From contig JAJKFL010000004.1 in the NCBI GenBank assembly GCA_021186555.1, positions 13,952,779 to 14,016,778 on the forward strand: 64,000 nt of DNA. Direction: 5' to 3'. The position numbers and the translations under genes were made by a program. Origin of the DNA: Reticulitermes speratus. Taxonomy: Eukaryota; Arthropoda; Insecta; Blattodea; Rhinotermitidae. Positions 47,446-59,158 of the stretch are shown piece by piece (the stretch's first letter is position 1; each line of letters begins with the position of its first letter). The notes below the pieces were generated by a model. That model was given only the letters and a program-made list of their open reading frames with translations. It was not told the origin of the DNA and ran no database searches.

Positions 47446-47682
47446 TATTTGGTAAAGACCACAAATTATTAACCTCATTTGAGGATTCCAGAGTTATTAC
47501 AGGGAATACCAGCGCGTCTTTTAGGACAGCCAATTAGAAATTAGTACATGAAAACTTGAATTTTGGCCTATGGGAGATACTAAAATTTGTATTTCAGCCA
47601 ATAGTTAGGAAGTCCGAGGGGGTAAGCTAGAGTGAATGTGACAAGACAAGGTGGTTGTCACATAAATTTAGAAAAACTCCTT

Positions 47683-47725
47683 GATTTCAGGCTTCCGCCA
47701 CGATGTTGATGAGATCTGCGCTCTG
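47683..47725. repeat. Hairpin family A, tail fragment only
   Basis: Gatttcaggcttccgccacg to gagatctgcgctctg is the one-sided tail plus the first bases of the arm, then unrelated sequence. Confidence 0.65.
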
Positions 47726-49034
47726 TTAATTTTAGACCTTTACAACAAAATTCTAACTAGAAATTATGATACGTGCAGTTTATTTAACTAAAATTTTATA
47801 AGTAATTACATGGGACTGTGATGTTCATATCCAAGCATTATCACTCATAAATTTAAAACTTAAATTATGAAATAAAGTGGAAAGTAAAATATATAGTGTA
47901 TTTACATCAAAGTACCAGTGATCACATCTAATAAAGTAATCCATGTAATAGATATTACCCTATCAAGTGTTGCCAAAATAAAACCAAGAGTGAACGTGTA
48001 ATCAGTAGTGTTGTTAGTTCAACGTAGTCGAGAGATGTTGCAAAGCCAACTCACAGCCCACCATACGCAATATTCCCTAGAGGTAGACCTCAGATCTACC
48101 GAACTGAATAGTCGGCACTACACCCTCACTATACACAGATATCTGCTGATAGAGCAGCAGAAGAGAAGAAGAAGTTAAAGCGAAGGAGTGCTGTAACAGT
48201 ACAAGCACGAGTACAGCAGTTGTGCAGTAACAGTACAAGCACGAGTACAGCAGTTTCAATATTTGTGATCAACTGCAACTGATAAGATCATCACAAAGAT
48301 CAGAATCCATCTGCAATGTAAAATGTCTATGTAGCTGCAAGAACTTATTAAATACCAGTGATCAAAATACAAATAACTTAAAAGGGATAAATGTATAAAC
48401 GTTTATTTTAAAAAATACAAACACTTTGAAACCATAAAGTACATTAAATGACTGGAGCCAAGTCTGATTCCATAAAACACAAAAGCGATCGCCCTCATTT
48501 AAATAAAAGACGGATCTTCACTGAGCCAAGAGTGGTCTGCGCAATAACAGGACAATGGGGAAAGCTGCTTTGCCAGCCATGTGGTCTCATCCCGATTCAC
48601 AGGAAACAGTCATAAAAGGTCTAAAGAATGGTATTAATATGGGTAATCACAAAAGGTAAAAATTTCAAACACTGAGACTATTGTATTTTGTTTTTGTTCC
48701 CTGCATCGAAGTTCTCACATAAAGAGTACTTTACTGAGAATGTCCAGTCGCAAACAGGGGCCCCGACACCACAGACACAATTATACCAACCTAAGCTGAA
48801 GCTGTACAGTGCATGTAAATGATTTTAAACAGCTGACAAGATTGTGGTGACGTGCTTCAGAACTTCTGCAGTTCCATGACAACAGACACAATAAAATCGC
48901 AAGATGCAAGACAAAACTCCCAATAAAGAACATACTACAAAATTCCTGAAATAAATGTTCAGAAATGAGAAATAACTGCAAGTGTCTGTTTGCTGCACAC
49001 TGGTAGCTGATCTCAGTCACAAATGAGAAAGTGT
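47726..49034. other. Intronic spacer with a 34-bp tandem duplication
   Basis: The segment gtaacagtacaagcacgagt with its flank occurs twice in tandem (48191-48223, 48225-48257). Nothing else was recognised. Confidence 0.45.
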
Positions 49035-49165
49035 CTCTAATATTGAGGATTCAAGTCTCCTGGGATGTGATGCTGTGTCAGTGGGCAAGTGGTTTCTGAC
49101 ATTTTTAAGGATCATGTTACCTTCAGTCCAAGAAGAAATGGACTGCAATCTTTGGTTACAGAAGA
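49035..49165. repeat. Hairpin family B, one arm and centre
   Basis: Gaggattcaagtctcctggg, then tttctgacatttttaaggat and ttcagtccaagaagaaatgg; the right arm is lost. Confidence 0.55.
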
Positions 49166-49944
49166 CTACAGAAGACCATACGGCTCCCACAAAGTGATGA
49201 CAACACAAAACACCGCCACAATCTAAGCACTCCAATAAAATCATGTGATGCCAGTTGTATCAGGCAGTTCACATAAACCAGCACTCCACAGACTGACTCC
49301 ATGTCTATCATCAGGGTTCTGGCATGATGCAACATCCAGCTGTTTCTCAGGATAAACCTGCACATGGTGAGAGCTCGTATTTAGACATGAGCCAGTGGAG
49401 TTACTGGATGAGTCTGAAGATATGTGTACCTGGCCTCGATTCTCACTGGATGACAGCACAGCACTGTGTACTTACTTGGGACTTAAGATTTTTTATGAAA
49501 TATTCAAAACCACATCAAAATTCACTTGGAGTTGATTCATCATCACTTAATTTTCTTCTTTCAAGTGATGTTCTTTCTTAAACTGTGTTAACCAGTCCAA
49601 GGAATCTCTGAACCAGATTCCTTAACATTCCTTGCAGAGTTAGTAATTTTCAATTAAAACTGAATGTTCATTCCATCTGTATAACACAAAAATACAAGAC
49701 GAATTAACCCTTTGCAGTATATGGAGTGCATTTTTGGGCAATTCAAATTTAGAACTACTCCATCCTGGGCAGCAGTTGTAATTTAAACCCAAGGGTCACT
49801 GAAGGGTTAAAGGTCCCAATTTATTCCTGCTCAAGCACTAATGTAATGCATTTGGCTGTTTGAGAAAACTAGATTTCAACTACCACTCAAAATGAATGGT
49901 TTTACTGGCACAGGCAAGCTCACCACATGTTCAAGATCTAAAGA

Positions 49945-50140
49945 TAAAGCGGTCCCTACACATGCCATGAAGGCACACAGCGGCAGTAAACGCACAGCTC
50001 CTTTCCTTCTTAACCTGAATAGGAGAGACTTGGGGGGGGGGGGGGGGGGGGGGGGCAGTCTGGACATTTTGGAGAAGAAGAGAAATACTGCTTGTCGGTG
50101 CTGGGAATCTAACCCCCTGCAGCATATGCATTATATGAAA
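49945..50140 (-). repeat. Decayed SINE with poly-G expansion
   Basis: Diverged minus-strand SINE body (catgccatgaaggcacacag, tttccttcttaacc). The GGGTGGGTGG stretch of the family has become a 20+ nt G run (50034-50055). Confidence 0.5.
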
Positions 50141-50483
50141 TATCCTGGCTACTGCAGGTTCTAGGAAGCATGTATAATGAAACAGATTTGTCTGATTATG
50201 CCCACACTCTCCCTTTGCATCCTATTGTCTTCACTTAACTTCACAATGTAGCTGTTTACTGTGGCATGAAACACATCACAACTCAACTGCAAATAACCAG
50301 TCACATGCACTGTAATCTGTACGAATTACAAATGCACCAAAACCCATGTGACAGACATGGTGAAACAGAAGCGAAGAGCAGGACATGGCAATAACCACAA
50401 GGAAACACACACTACCATACCTCACTCATGATGCACGGAAGAGATTTTTGAATACAGCTAAATGCAAACTCCACTCCACATAC

Positions 50484-50495
50484 CTCTGAACCAGC
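50484..50495 (-). CDS. Candidate 12-nt micro-exon
   Basis: A long pyrimidine tract (the plus-strand GAGA run at 50499-50528 is CTCT on this strand) leads to ttcttctacag, then GCTGGTTCAGAG (AGSE), then gtatgt. It is phase 0 on both sides, like its neighbours. It lies in the large intron between exons e and f. Use is not shown. Confidence 0.3.
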
Positions 50496-50498
50496 CTG

Positions 50499-50528
50499 TA
50501 GAAGAAAGAGAGAGAGAGACAGAGAGAG
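50499..50528. repeat. (GA)n microsatellite
   Basis: Gagagagagagacagagagagag. It forms the pyrimidine tract of the candidate micro-exon acceptor on the minus strand. Confidence 0.7.
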
Positions 50529-50889
50529 CTACCATGTGTCCAAGCTGTACAAGCATAAAACATTACCTTAACAAGTAATCCACATACTTTAGAAACCATA
50601 AGAGAACACCAGATACAAACCAAGTAACTTGCTAATCATAAGTGACCAAAATATCTCTCCTTTGTTGAAAATACTGACAACCTCCATTCATGAAATTCAT
50701 TATATTGCATTCAGAAGGTCTATTTCATCTGTTAAGACTGAGATATTCACCAGTGAATTTCATATCATAATTAACAACATGTGATGTAGCTGGACAGAGG
50801 TTTAATGATATGTTACAATCGCCATGAACAGTGCATCACAGAAACTCCACTGTCTATGATGGGAAATCTTTGATCTTAGGCTCAATCTT

Positions 50890-51166
50890 GTGCTTTGTTT
50901 CCACACAACCAGCAAATACTCAATCAGCAAGACAGCATTTGTTTCAACAAGACAGAGCAACACTCCTCCCAAACTTTACCTACAGTGTTAAAGTGTTCTC
51001 AAATGAAACTTTCACTGAATGGTGGATTGGTCAAGCAGGACCTATGACTTGGGCAGCCTTTTATCCACGGGGGTTTCTGTTTCAGTTGATGATAATGAAT
51101 GATGCACGCTATGTGAAAGTTTATGAAAAATTTAAGAATATTTTAAGGAGTACCATAAGAGGTTAG
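50890..51166 (+). pseudogene. Tc1/mariner-type transposase remnant (QQD region)
   Basis: Reads LFQQDRATLLPNF where the family has FQQDGAPPHY, retaining the second Asp, then WWIGQAGPMTWAAFYP in place of RWIGRGGPIxWPPRSP, and VYEKFKNI near the end. The third-Asp region is corrupted. It could be a different copy of the family seen at 44440. Confidence 0.6.
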
Positions 51167-51259
51167 AGCAAACTGAAACTTATACACCAAATGCTTGCAT
51201 TCTTGCCAAAACCAGTTCATTATTTAAATTACCAGTGAAGTTAGGCAGAAGACATTTTC

Positions 51260-51301
51260 TTCACGACTTGTGCCAAAATGTATGCAAATCAGTCTCACCC
51301 A

Positions 51302-51354
<53 letters not shown>

Positions 51355-51545
51355 ATAATAATAATATATTTTGGGGTAATTCATCCAACAGTGGAAAGAT
51401 ATTTACTTTACAAAAGAAAATCACAAGAATTACAGTAGGTGCACGACCTAGAACTGCATGTAGAAGTCTATTTAAAAGACTAGAGATTTTACCTGTTCCA
51501 CGCCAAAATATACTTTTATTTAATAGACTTCATTATAAATAATGA
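51260..51545 (+). mobile_element. Jockey/CR1-like LINE fragment
   Basis: Reads NSGKIFTLQKKITRITVG, then RPRTACRSLFKRLEILPVP, the end of a Jockey/CR1-type reverse transcriptase. A (TAG)n array interrupts it upstream. A further related, broken stretch runs to about 51880. Confidence 0.65.
51304..51353. repeat. (TAG)n microsatellite
   Basis: About 16 TAG units, inside a LINE reading frame remnant. Confidence 0.95.
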
Positions 51546-52139
51546 AAAAATTTTCAAACAAATTCACCTATACACAGTATTAATACATGGAATAAGTACC
51601 CAACAAAATACCATTAGCACCTGAACACCTAAACTTTTTAAAAAGTTTGGATTATGGAAAAGGCACTTCAAATGTCCACAGATTTATCTCAACCCTGAAC
51701 AATAAACACTGTATAAATCAAAACACACCTATAAATTCTAAAACTCGACCAAGTTCAAAGACAAAGACAAAGACATGCAGAGGCATTTACATCCTTCTAT
51801 GCACATACACATCATATGCCCAAATACTCGAAGAAACAAGAAAAATGCATGAAATGCACTATGAAACAAAAAAGTAGAGCCACAGATCAAGAAAACGTTT
51901 CTAACACTGATTTCAACTCCCTGAACTGAACCAAGCCACAGCTTCCCTGTGAACTAAGAAGAGCCTGGGTCCTGACTTCAATATGGCAGAATTCCAACAA
52001 ACACTTAAGCCCCATAGCACTCAGCACATGCCTGCAACTATTTAACTGCATCTGGACAACAACTGTTCCAGCACCGTTGAGGAAAGCAATCATCAGCCCT
52101 TCACTATTAGCAAAGAAAAAAAGAAAGAAGAAGAAGAAA

Positions 52140-53200
52140 GAAAAAACTTAGAATTATCCAGCTATCGACCAACATCCTTAAAAAGCATTCTAGCAAGAAC
52201 TATGGAAAAAAAATTATACTTGCACAAGCAAACTTGTATCTGGAAACCCAAAATCTCCTATCACCAGCACAGGGAGGCTTCACATGGTACTGCTCAACAA
52301 ATCAGTGAATCACTATGCTTAGCCAGGAGATTAGGGATTGCCGTGACAGAGGAGAAACAGTGATCACACTTTTTGTTGACTTAAAGAATGCTTACGATTC
52401 TGTTCCATAAACGAAACTTATGGACAAGCTGGAAGCAATTGGAGGTGAAAGGTAGAATGTTTACATGGCTCTGTAACTTCGTTACTCAATGCTTTTGTGA
52501 AACAAAATTCAGAATCAAGCTTTCAAAATACAAATCAGAAGAAGACTATCACAGGGAGCATGTATCGCCCTTTTTGATGTAATGATTAATGACTTACCGA
52601 GACATTTAGATAAGTTTAAGAATGTTAAGACAGCACTCTTTGTGGATAACACAGTTCTTTGGGCATTACTACCAAAATGTCAAAAATACCAGTTCTCACA
52701 AATATGGAATGAAGCACTAACTACCCTTAGTACCTGGTGTAAAAAAAATGCCATGACAATAAGCACACAGAAAGCCTTCTACCAGATTTTCACAGTGAGT
52801 CATAAAGAACCCACACTCAGCCAGCAAATCACTACCAAGCCTTTTCTACAAATACATGTTGCAAAATACTTAGGAATGTATCTGGACGGAAAACGAACAT
52901 GGAGGAACCATGCAGAAAAAAATTTGAAAAAATCTAAGGAAAAACTAAGTGTCCTGAAGAGGCTGGCAGGAAGCAAATGGGGCAGCTCAAGATCCATATT
53001 GAATGCTACATATAAAGTATATATAAAACATGACCTACAATATGGCTGCAAGGCACTGATAACCGCAACACCAGCTACCTCTAACAAATTAGAAGCGATA
53101 CAAAACCAGGCGCTAATACTCATAACAGTGGCAGTCAATCAACTCCACTTGCAACTATGCAAGTGCTGACTATGAACAACCCTTTAAAAACAGAGACAGA
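52140..53200 (+). pseudogene. Non-LTR reverse transcriptase, broken
   Basis: Pieces in order: SYRPTSLKSILARTMEK (about 52155), FVDLKNAYDSVP (52375-52410, motif A with its Asp), then from 52582 an open 195-codon frame with ALFVDNTVLWALLP where active enzymes have F-A-D-D (second Asp is Asn), and VAKYLGMYLDGKRTWRNH. Stops and frame breaks precede 52582. The element is continued by an RNase H-like part at 54139-54592, with a pogo-like element between. Confidence 0.75.
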
Positions 53201-53220
53201 AAAAAATGGCTTTAATACTA

Positions 53221-54138
53221 CAGTGAAATTTGCTTAATCTGTCCCCTGTTAAGATGTTTTCCCGCCTAAGACGTCAGGATAAAAAAACACCAAAATTCTC
53301 CCATTTGGTTAACATTACACGTTGCACTTTTAATACGTCCCCGCATAAGAAAATTTCCCGCCTAAGAAGTAACAAAACTTGACGACAAGACAATTTTTTT
53401 ACCTGTTTAATACATTCTCTGTATCAAAATCTTAAACAATTTCCCCGAGCTTCCATTCATTCTGTTTCCAAAATACAGCATTCAAATAGCGCGGTCAGTT
53501 CATGTAAGTTAATCTCCAAGGTCATTTCTGCACGTGCACGTGACAACTTGTTTAAACGTAATTTATCGGCAGTAATATAAATGTGTCGTGGTGTAGCGTG
53601 ATTGTGAAAAATTTGTGGTGAGTGATAAGTTACATCAGCAATTCCAGAAAATGAATTCAAGACACTGCAGAGTTAGTGAAAGTGACTGGAACTACTGACC
53701 AACCTTTATGGCCTTGGAAAAGTATGAACATTTTCTGCGAAGCAACACAGATGTCCCAGAGCACGTAGTTCAAAGTCTATGGAATCTGAAGATGTATACT
53801 GCAACTGTTTTTGAAAAAAGAGCAAGACAACCCACACTTGACAAATATTTTAGGGAAAAGTAAACATCTGCAATGAAATGTGAACTTGCAAATGAAAAGT
53901 CAGTGACAATATAGTCAAAGATGTAAATAAAATTGTGAATGAAAGGTTACAGACAATGGTTAGATGGTCAGATACAGGTGAGAATGTGTTAAGACAGCTG
54001 CAAATTAAACAAATTCAGCATGCATACATACGCAATAACGGGGGGTGGGTTTCTTTTTGGCCTACCCTTTTAAGACAACCAGCTTAAGAAGTCATATTTT
54101 CTTGGAATTTTCAAAAACATCTTAAGAGAGTTTCACTG
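53221..54138 (+). mobile_element. Third pogo/Tigger-like element, 918 bp, nested in the LINE
   Basis: The ends CAGTGAAATTTGCTTAATCT and, inverted, CAGTGAAACTCTCTTAAGAT are flanked by TA (53219-53220, 54139-54140). A remnant QPTLDKYFREK near 53830 resembles the very C-terminal tail of Tigger transposases; no catalytic domain remains. Its ends differ from those of the 143 and 54595 copies beyond CAGTGAAA, so it is another family. Confidence 0.75.
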
Positions 54139-54592
54139 TATATGAGAAACTGACACACCTACCTTAATATAACTACTGGTCCCAATACAAACATCATGAT
54201 AGAAATTTCAAAACCCAAAATGGCTTCATGCAAAAAATTACACCATGATGACAAACACATACTCAGCAAGCAGAACCTGAGGAACCCGTTACCGCTTAGC
54301 CCTTTAGACTACATCAAAGTACATTACAAAATACACCTCCTTCAACAAGTACAGAAAAAGATACAGATCAGACAGTAATAAAATCAGTAGCACTCGAAAC
54401 AATCCATACACTACATCCCAAACAATCACATTTATACAGATGGTTCTCTGACAGACAAGAATGAGAATGTGGAAGCAGGAATTCAACGCAAATTGTTTAG
54501 CTTCTGTTTGACACATGGACAACGCAACACTCACTTTGATGGAAAGCTAGAAGCAATGGATATTTTGTGCCATCAGAATATTATTTTTCATA
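54139..54592 (+). pseudogene. LINE continuation with RNase H domain
   Basis: Near 54421-54580 the frame reads HIYTDGSLTD, the first RNase H motif (YTDGS), then EAGI and FDGKLEAMDIL, which fits the second (AELxAI). It is cut at 54593 by Tigger copy 2. The segment fits between the reverse transcriptase and the LINE 3' end. Confidence 0.65.
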
Positions 54593-54594
54593 TA

Positions 54595-55943
54595 CAGTGA
54601 AACCTCTATCCATCGTTCCCGTTACCGTCGTTTTCCCGCATGTATCATCTGCCTTATTTGGTCCCGAAATTAGCCCCATATAAATAACATTATTTTTTCC
54701 CGCCTCCATTGTTCCTCAATCTGTCGTTTTCCCGCATCAGTCGTTGAAAAATCACGGTCCTGACGCAACATTTTGCCGCATTGATAGTTTTTAAAAAATT
54801 TTAAGCGATGGTTTAGTGCGCTGCGTGCGCGTGTATTGCTTTGTTAGTGCTTTCTTAGAGTCTTGTCATGGCGGAAAAAACTGTAAAGACAGACTTACTG
54901 TTTTACTTTGTGTTAACAGTGATGGAAATGACAAACAAGTGTCGATTGTTATCGGAAAATCTCCGAAACCGCGATGTTTCAAGAATGTAAAAAAATTACC
55001 CGCCACATACCACGCGAACAATAAAGCGTGGATGACCACAGACATTTTTTTCTTCATTTGTGCGTTCATTAGACGCAAGTATGGGTGCGCAAAACAGGAA
55101 CATTCTCCTCTTTGTGGACAATTGTGCCGCACATCCAAAGGCTACATCGTTTCTAAGAAATGTAAAAGTCATACAGTACCCGGCAAATTGTACAAGTGTG
55201 CTCCAGCCCCTTGATTTAGGGGTAATAAAGTGTTATAAGCAGCTTTATAGAAAACACCTCGTGCAAACAGCTGTTTGCTTAATGGATGCAGGCAAAGATA
55301 CGAAAAAGAAGATAAACATGTTGAAAGCTTTGCACTACACTGTGGCAGCCTTGCAACAAGTAACCCAGCAGACAATCGAAAATTGTTTTCGGAAAGCTGG
55401 TTACATGCAGGGACAATCTTCAGGCGATAGTGACGTCGTATTGACCAACGATGACGACGATTTCCGCCAAGAGCGGGAAAAGTTCAGTGGCATGAACAAA
55501 GATAAATTTGAGGACTACGTCTCTGTGGACAGTCACGTGGCAACCTGTGGTGTAGAAACAGTGCAGGAGCTGTGCGTGAGCCTCGTGGCGTCCGGGAGTG
55601 TGGAGGGGGAAGAAGGAGAAGAAGAAGCTGGCCAGCCCGAAGTTGTGCCGAGCTTTGCTGAGACGCATGAAGCGCAGATGAAAGTAAAATCTTTCTTTTA
55701 TGCGCACAGCACAAGTGACAGTGATCATGAAAGTGTTCTAGGCCTTGAAAAATCGTGCTTTGAATTGAGGAGTAAAGTTTGCACAAAACAAACGTCAATG
55801 AAAGATTTTCTCAGCAAGAAGTAATAACTATCATTAAATTGTTCTTATCTATAATTTTTAATGGTTTCCCGGTACTATCATTTCCCGTATGTATCGTTCA
55901 AATTTTCCGGTCCCCTGAAAAACGATGGATAGAGGTTTCACTG
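54595..55943 (+). mobile_element. Tigger/pogo DNA transposon, copy 2, internally deleted
   Basis: The same terminal repeats as copy 1 (CAGTGAAACCTCTATCCATC) and TA duplications at 54593-54594 and 55944-55945. It is 1349 bp and lacks the TTA-flanked MITE. It shares with copy 1 the same missing N-terminal region, so both come from a deletion derivative that spread using transposase from another source. It sits in the LINE RNase H frame. Confidence 0.9.
54870..55824 (+). pseudogene. Tigger transposase C-terminal fragment, copy 2
   Basis: The first part (to about 55045) and the part from 55060 are in different frames; relative to copy 1 there is one extra T in the run at 55045-55051. Motifs are LLFVDNCAAH (second Asp), PLDLGVIK (third Asp) and an acidic tail ending in SMKDFLSKK, complete at the C-terminus. 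The first catalytic Asp and DNA-binding region are missing. Confidence 0.85.
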
Positions 55944-56698
55944 TATATAATAAAAAAAACTTTCACAAAATCCACACAACTGTCACATACTATAAAAAAC
56001 GTAATTCTAAATTGTAAAGTCAATTCCAAACAACCAACATGTTACAACAGCAGAAACACTACATCATCCTCACCTCACAATATTTTGCAAAAAGAAACTC
56101 CAACAAGACAGTCAATGTATATATAAACACAATATTGAGGCATGTTTGCAAAACCACTGTTGCCATGGAAAAGCAATAAGTATTAAATGTTATGAATGTG
56201 TGTGTCTGTATTCTTTCCTTAGTTATCCAGTATGCAAAGTCCATGCACTGTATTATATTGTCATCTGTGGCCTGTCCGGCTCTACCTCATTTTTCCACAT
56301 TATCTCATAAGAGGCACAATTTTTGGGTGGGGGATCACTGAACATAAAATGTGTGTTTTGATTTTCTCTACAACTTTAGTCTGAAACATTTTTCATTCTA
56401 AGAAGAATTCAGCATGATATTACCATACAGGTACATAGGTCTTCATGTAAAGTACCCGTTATTCTTGTCAGATTTTAATTAAACTTGAATTTTCTCCACA
56501 CATTTTTTAAAAATACTCAAATATCAAACTTAATGAAAATCTGTCCAGTGAGAGACGAGTTGTTCCATGCTGATGGATGAACAGATGGACAGACAGACAC
56601 GATGAAGCTAATAGCGCTTTTCGCAATTTTGCAAATGCGCCTAAAAAGGAGAGTAAGTACATTACGAAAGTAATCAAGCTTGTAAGTTAGACTCTCAC

Positions 56699-56893
56699 CT
56701 CTTCTCTTCTTTGAAGCTGTTCTAATGACTCCTGCAGTTGGTCATTCTCCTCTGTCAGCTGTTCGAATGACTGCTGCAGTTGGTCATTCTCCTCCCTAAA
56801 TGTTTCCAACTCACTGTCCTTCATTTGCAGCTGCTGGCGCCATCTTTCCTCTTCTTGCTCAACATGGTTCTGAAGTTTGTTCAACATCCCTTC
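56699..56893 (-). CDS. Kinectin-like exon e (EGxLxKLQ block)
   Basis: The acceptor is ctttgtgcag and the donor GAAGAG|gtgaga; 195 nt, phase 0. It encodes EGMLNKLQNHVEQEEERW, a strong kinectin/RRBP1 signature, then an internal duplication of a Gln/Glu heptad unit (REENDQLQQSFEQL and TEENDQLQESLEQL), which probably lengthened the coiled coil recently. Confidence 0.87.
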
Positions 56894-57353
56894 CTGCACA
56901 AAGAGTGAAAAAAATAATACAAAAAGAAAAAGAGTTAATAATTTAAAGACAGAATACAAGTACTTCAGAAAAAATGTCTCTTCTTATACACGTTACTCCA
57001 TCAACACTAAAGCATGAACATGACATGCCAATTCAGACTATTTGCTTGCTAAAAAGTACATTTTAACTCTTGAAGATCATTTCGCTTCATGCCACCTGTG
57101 TGGTAATGAACACAGACATTGTACTGTGATACCACAGAATAGTATAAAAGTATACTGAAAGTTATTTGAATTCTTTTCTTGAGATATATTTTGGACAGCA
57201 CACTATTAAAGATATTACACAATTATACTCATAATCTGGTATATTTTGTTGTACTACCACCAAATCGTATTTCCCCTAGACCCCTTACAAGGATGTACCT
57301 CTGCATACTTCACCAGAAAAAGAAACAGGTTAGAAATAGTACTTCCAACTTAC

Positions 57354-57536
57354 TGTTTCCTCAATAATAGTCTTATAGTGTGTGACCATGGCCTGCAGTT
57401 GAGAGTTCTGCTTTTCTGCTTCTCTTAGCATTGATGCATGGTGCTCAGACACAGAGCCCACTTTTGACTGTCTCTCCCACTGAGACATGAGACTCTTGGC
57501 TGAGCCTTCAAACCTCTCAACCCACACTTCATATGC
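57354..57536 (-). CDS. Kinectin-like exon d
   Basis: The acceptor is catttttag and the donor GAAACA|gtaagt; 183 nt, phase 0. It starts AYEVWVERFEGSAKS, equivalent to the W-x-x-x-F segment of kinectin, then passes into coiled coil (MLREAEKQNSQLQAMV) and ends HYKTIIEET, which joins directly to EGMLNKL of the next exon, as in the family. Confidence 0.85.
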
Positions 57537-57949
57537 CTAAAAATGTAAACACATGTCAGATATCTTCCATCAGATTTTACCTTTACACAAGTACAAGTTC
57601 CTATTTCAGAATTCCACTGTCAGTAGAGCCAAACATTAGGAAATGATGTTATTTCAGATTTTTACAATTTTACAATATCACACACACTATGTAGCAGTAA
57701 TAACTTAAAAATATGAGACACAGCAACTCACTCACTCACTGACCCATGGTGATGCACGCACGCAATGAACGGATGAGCTGCACCTGCTGATACTCAGATA
57801 TGCACCATGCAGCTCTGCACAGTCTACTGTGTGACCAGAACGCATACTGAATTATGCGAGGTCATCACCACCTAACCAACTACATGCAGTGCAGTTCTTT
57901 GTGAGCAGCTAACAGTTCACAGTTCCTCAGCTTGTCAAGAACTCCCACA

Positions 57950-58400
57950 GTTTATGGAACCTGAAGGTTCATTACCATGTTCACAACAGCCCACCACCTG
58001 TACTTATTATAAGCCAGATTAATCCAGTTCACACCTCACATCCTATTTAAGATTAATTTTAATATTATCCTCCCATCTAGACTTAAATCCAAACTCTGTG
58101 TGCATTTCTTTCTTCCACATACATTAACATTAATTTGATACAATTCATACAGTTGTGCTGTGGAATATTCAGTAACAAATCTTTAAAATAGTCCATCCAA
58201 CACAGCTACGTTTAACTATTTTCAATACTTGTTATCGAATAACATTAAGTAATACAAACCACGAACCCATTATGTCATGTTCTCCAGTCTCCTGTTACTG
58301 CCTTCCTCTTAGGCCCAAATAGCTTCCTCAGCACCCTATTCTTCAACATCTTCAGCCTATATTCTTCCCTTAATGTGAGAGTCCAAATTTCACTCCCATA
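57950..58400 (-). mobile_element. LINE remnant (same block as 44775)
   Basis: On plus it reads cctcttaggcccaaatagct and cctcagcaccctattcttca, the complement of the FGPKREE / RVFENRVLR coding block. Frame breaks throughout. Confidence 0.6.
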
Positions 58401-58448
58401 TAAAAGCAAAGGCAAAATTATAAAGAAAACAAAATAATTCTACTTTAC

Positions 58449-58541
58449 CTTATTATCTTCCATTCTAATGTCAGGAAATATCCTTTGCAAAACTTCCTTG
58501 GTGGCTGTTTGCTCTTCTGTTCTAACCTTGTCACTAATTTC
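58449..58541 (-). CDS. Kinectin-like exon c
   Basis: The acceptor is cgtttacag and the donor ATAAG|gtaaag; 93 nt, phase 0. It encodes EISDKVRTEEQTATKEVLQR followed by IFPDIRMEDNK, corresponding to the kinectin stretch ending in LFPKV before the conserved W-L/V-F segment. Confidence 0.8.
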
Positions 58542-58654
58542 CTGTAAACGAAACAAAATCAAACAATTCAGCGGACCACTGAAATGTTACCATAAAATAT
58601 ATCACCAGCTGTACATGACAATTATATCAAGAACGAGCTCCACATCATACAAGA

Positions 58655-58860
58655 TCTGAGATTCTCATAGCAGTCGCTGAACACTCAGTCTTCAGCAGTA
58701 CGATGTTGTGTCTTTGGGTGAGTGCTTCCTAACATTTCAAAGTGTTTTGGTCCTGCATGTCCTTTGCAGATGAAGACAGCCAAGATGATCCTTCAAAACG
58801 TCAGGATCCCAACAACACAGTGTCACGTCCCATAAGACTCAAATTCTCAAGTTCCAAGTG
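58655..58860. repeat. Hairpin family B copy
   Basis: Tail gatctgagattctcatagca, centre ctttgcagatgaagac, partner arm aaaacgtcaggatcccaac and cgtcccataagactcaaattc. Confidence 0.6.
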
Positions 58861-59158
58861 AATTTTCACTGTCAAGATGTTTCAAAAGAAGACCCGACAA
58901 CTGCAAACAGTTTATGGGAGACAGCACACAACAACAGAAATGGTCTTGCATGTGGAACTGGAGAACAAATTGCGTAACTAATTTTTATTTGTACATCATG
59001 AAATAGGAATTCTCCACAACTAAATTTTCATCATAGTATAATTTCTTCAACCACTTGCAGCAGTATTCCGTACCAGAAAATTTGGGTGTGTTATTCTATT
59101 TGAAACATGTGTTTTGTAAGTGTCATTAACTTAGACAATTTATATGGATACCCCACTT

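Noticed and set aside
47940..48270. Possible LTR end with tandem 34-bp repeat
   Set aside because: No paired LTR, primer-binding site or gag/pol sequence was seen.
52800..53138. 112-codon minus-strand frame
   Set aside because: Antisense shadow of the LINE reverse transcriptase.
55420..55798. Two minus-strand frames of about 100 codons
   Set aside because: Antisense of the Tigger transposase fragment, repeated in both copies because the DNA is the same.
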